Assembly: GCA_902364975.1 (NCBI GenBank) | Contig: CABJFQ010000020.1 | Location: 1 to 23,581, forward strand | Direction of reading: 5' to 3' | From: Coriobacteriaceae bacterium | GTDB lineage: Bacteria; Actinomycetota; Coriobacteriia; Coriobacteriales; Coriobacteriaceae | DNA length: 23,581 nt | Translations under genes and position numbers: made by a program | Shown: in pieces, positions 21,796 to 23,581 of the stretch | Layout of the letters: every line of letters starts with the position of its first letter | How positions within the stretch are numbered: position 1 is the first letter of the stretch | The notes under the pieces: generated by a model | The model's database searches: none | What the model was told of the DNA's origin: nothing | What the model saw: only the letters and a program-made list of their open reading frames with translations

Positions 21796-23043
21796 CTACC
21801 GTTCGTTAATATAGGTACGGTGTGGAAACTTCAAGCCCGGGAACAGCTTGCTCGTCAGCTCGCAGAAATAGCCGTCTGTCATGCTCGCGATGTAATCCAC
21901 CACCGCTTGATCCTTGTCGTCCTGCCAGGTATAGGTGCGATCGTAGTAGGAAAGCTGCTGTTCAATGCGCGAAATATGATGCTTAAAGATATACGAAGAC
22001 TCGTCGCCTTCGTATATATCCTGCAGGCAACGGTCGTAGAGTTTTTCGAATGCCTCGCGCAACTCCGCCTCGGAATCGCCCTCGATGCCGCCCTTGCTGT
22101 AGATCTTCTCGTAGTTCTCGCGCTTGGCCCGGCGGATTTCCTCAAACAGGTCCTCGCTCATCTCGATACGCGGTTTACCGTAACTATGTTCCACGATATC
22201 GATGGAGGCGTGTGTGAGGATCCAACTGTTGTAGGCACCGCCCCGGTCATCATCAAAAGCGTCGGGCGAAAGCAGGCCCGCCGCGATCGCATCCTGACGG
22301 TCACGACCGACGTAGGCGAGGATGTCCGAAATGCGAACGACGCAGCCCTCGAGCGTCATGGGACGCAGGTGCTCAATAGCGCCATAGCCTGTGGCGATAC
22401 AGTCCTCAACCGTCTGATCGAACTGGTCAAAGGAGCTCATGTCCGAGAGCTCAAACACACGCTGCTCGTACTCGCCGTTATGGCACAGAACGCCGTCGAG
22501 CGTCTGGAGTGACACGTTGCGGCCGTACAGCGCGTCGAGCACGCGGACCGACTGCACGTTATGGAAAAAATAACGCCTCGTACGCTCATGATAGGTATCG
22601 TTGAGGAAGCGCTCGCCGGCATGGCCGAAAGGCGTGTGTCCCAAGTCATGACCCAGGCCAATCGCCTCGATCAGATCGCAATTGAGCCCCAGGGCGCGAC
22701 CGATATCGCGCGCAATGCGGGAGACAAGCTGCACGTGCAAACCGCGGCGTGACAGATCGTCATTGCTACGGAAACTAAAGACTTGCGTTTTGCCCGCATA
22801 ACGGGTGTATGCGGGCAGATGCAAAATCTTTTCGGTATCGCGTATAAATGCCGGACGCATGAGCGTGCCCTTGTCTGCGGCCCGATCGACACGTCGGATG
22901 ACCTGGTCGTCACCGCATCGATAAGGATTAACGACACCAGAGGCGCGGTCGGCAGCGATACGCTTGACCAGTTCGGGCGACAACGCCGCAGGAATGCGAT
23001 CCATACGCGCCTTAATAACGGCCGTTTCTTGATTAGTTGCCAT
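21796..23043 (-). CDS. dgt: dGTP triphosphohydrolase-like HD domain protein
   Basis: This family hydrolyses dNTPs, classically dGTP to deoxyguanosine and triphosphate. In this 415-aa product the HD metal site can be followed: His103 in the RRGLHVQLVSRIAR helix, the His-Asp pair 132-133 in GLGHDLGHTPFGHAGE with further His136 and His141, and a late Asp in RISDILAYVGRD. The KTQVF motif (85-89) is also typical of Dgt proteins. The ATG at 23043 has AAGGAG six bases upstream, whereas the earlier in-frame start at 23070 has none. It lies 31 bp after the prepilin peptidase gene and 60 bp before rarA, in the place where many Actinomycetota carry dgt before dnaG; dnaG is not seen here. Nucleotide preference cannot be predicted. 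Confidence 0.9.
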   Translation of the reverse strand: MATNQETAVIKARMDRIPAALSPELVKRIAADRASGVVNPYRCGDDQVIRRVDRAADKGTLMRPAFIRDTEKILHLPAYTRYAGKTQVFSFRSNDDLSRRGLHVQLVSRIARDIGRALGLNCDLIEAIGLGHDLGHTPFGHAGERFLNDTYHERTRRYFFHNVQSVRVLDALYGRNVSLQTLDGVLCHNGEYEQRVFELSDMSSFDQFDQTVEDCIATGYGAIEHLRPMTLEGCVVRISDILAYVGRDRQDAIAAGLLSPDAFDDDRGGAYNSWILTHASIDIVEHSYGKPRIEMSEDLFEEIRRAKRENYEKIYSKGGIEGDSEAELREAFEKLYDRCLQDIYEGDESSYIFKHHISRIEQQLSYYDRTYTWQDDKDQAVVDYIASMTDGYFCELTSKLFPGLKFPHRTYINER

Positions 23044-23074
23044 GGCATGCTCCTTAAGAAGGATGCGCAATCAG

Positions 23075-23497
23075 TTACAATGTGCAGCCCACGACCTCGA
23101 TTATGGCAAAAATCGGCACCAAAAACGGTAGCAAAGGCAGGGATCGCGATTTTGTGAAGAGGCAGGAGAGGGCCAGGACCAGGAGAGCAACGGCAAATGC
23201 CACGATGCCGCCCAGAGGGTCGAGCGTGCAAAGCGCGAAAAGCGCCTTGACATCCCCCATGCCAATGCCGGGAGCGTGGCGAACACGACGCCAGAGCAAC
23301 TCAGTAAGCACAAGGGCAAGGCAGACGATGACCGCAAGACCGACATGGTCAAGCGCCGTGCTAACGCCCTTGTCGAGCCAAACGCCTGCAAACGCCGCCA
23401 CGGCACACGTGCCGGCAAGCGCATTCGGAAACCGCCGCTCACGGACATCAACCACCGCACCGGCAAAGACGCAGATCCAAAATGGGATATAGACCAT
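23075..23497 (-). CDS. Prepilin peptidase, A24 family (short form)
   Basis: This polytopic membrane aspartic protease cleaves leader peptides of type IV-pilin-like proteins. The 140-aa product has four to five hydrophobic segments and both catalytic aspartates: Asp17 in VVDVRERRFPN and Asp82 in GIGMGDVK. The N-terminal methyltransferase domain of large PilD proteins is missing, as in short CpaA/TadV-type enzymes that serve Flp or Tad pili. The ATG at 23497 follows GGGAGG by four bases; a frame extending to 23575 adds 26 residues without a ribosome site. No pilin or pilus ATPase gene is visible, though the window ends 84 bp upstream. Downstream is the dGTPase gene. Confidence 0.88.
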   Translation of the reverse strand: MVYIPFWICVFAGAVVDVRERRFPNALAGTCAVAAFAGVWLDKGVSTALDHVGLAVIVCLALVLTELLWRRVRHAPGIGMGDVKALFALCTLDPLGGIVAFAVALLVLALSCLFTKSRSLPLLPFLVPIFAIIEVVGCTL

Positions 23498-23581
23498 CGA
23501 ACCTCCCGACTGAGCGCTCAAACGTAAAAACCACCACAAAGGTGCACTGTGAACTGCCTCCCATTTCTTGGACATCGGGAA
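23498..23581. other. Right margin without a supported gene
   Basis: These 84 bp are upstream of the prepilin peptidase gene. The minus-strand frame stays open to the edge, but the internal ATG at 23575 has no ribosome site and the extra residues are not like an A24 peptidase. No promoter with clear boxes is visible. Confidence 0.35.

Noticed and set aside
1..23581. CRISPR arrays, tRNA or rRNA genes, insertion sequences and prophage genes
   Set aside because: No regularly spaced direct repeats, cloverleaf-like sequences, transposase motifs or phage structural genes were seen on either strand.

Overview
The window looks like chromosomal DNA of a gut coriobacterium (Actinomycetota, class Coriobacteriia), most probably Collinsella or a close relative. 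This rests on the GC-rich coding bias, the protein families, and the gene strings pepQ-efp-asp23-nusB and alaS-ruvX-mltG-yqeG-aroK-aroB. The assignment is inferred from gene content; no rRNA gene or other marker is present to confirm it. I see no tRNA, rRNA, CRISPR array, transposase or phage gene. Almost everything is on the minus strand, so the regions below are listed in coordinate order but are mostly read right to left.

Left end (1-3430): a gene-poor margin carries a long imperfect inverted repeat (129-225) that directly abuts a terminator hairpin. The terminator closes a B-C-A fused fructose-family PTS permease (297-2300, minus). It is divergent from a MurR/RpiR-type SIS-domain regulator (2573-3430, plus). 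The 272-bp space between them holds a 15-bp and a 12-bp palindrome that are good candidate operators.

Information-processing operon (3489-8585, minus): efp, asp23/gls24-like, nusB, xseB, tlyA, nadK and recN are tightly packed, with gaps of 2-24 nt or overlaps of 4-11 nt. xseB has no xseA partner beside it. A strong terminator (8681-8722) separates this operon from pepQ upstream.

Central block (8745-16676, minus): alaS, ruvX, mltG, yqeG, aroK and aroB are spaced or overlapped by only a few bases, followed after 132 nt by pepQ. AroK keeps its shikimate kinase motifs. The adjoining AroB homologue has lost the NAD-binding glycines, the GGK and GKN motifs and apparently all three metal ligands, so it looks like a full-length pseudoenzyme.

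Stress-sigma block (17120-20285, minus): a membrane-anchored DUF948-like coiled-coil protein, a small RsbW/SpoIIAB-like anti-sigma candidate that lacks the ATP-binding boxes, a SigB/SigF-type sigma factor and an AI-2E family permease are translationally coupled. A small GC-poor two-helix membrane protein gene (16874-17113, plus) lies antisense between the permease and the next minus-strand terminator.

Right end (20386-23497, minus): a minimal prepilin peptidase, a dGTPase-like HD hydrolase and the replication-recombination ATPase RarA. The strongest leads for follow-up are the degenerate AroB, the sigma module with the degenerate anti-sigma factor, the antisense small membrane gene and the long inverted repeat at the left edge.
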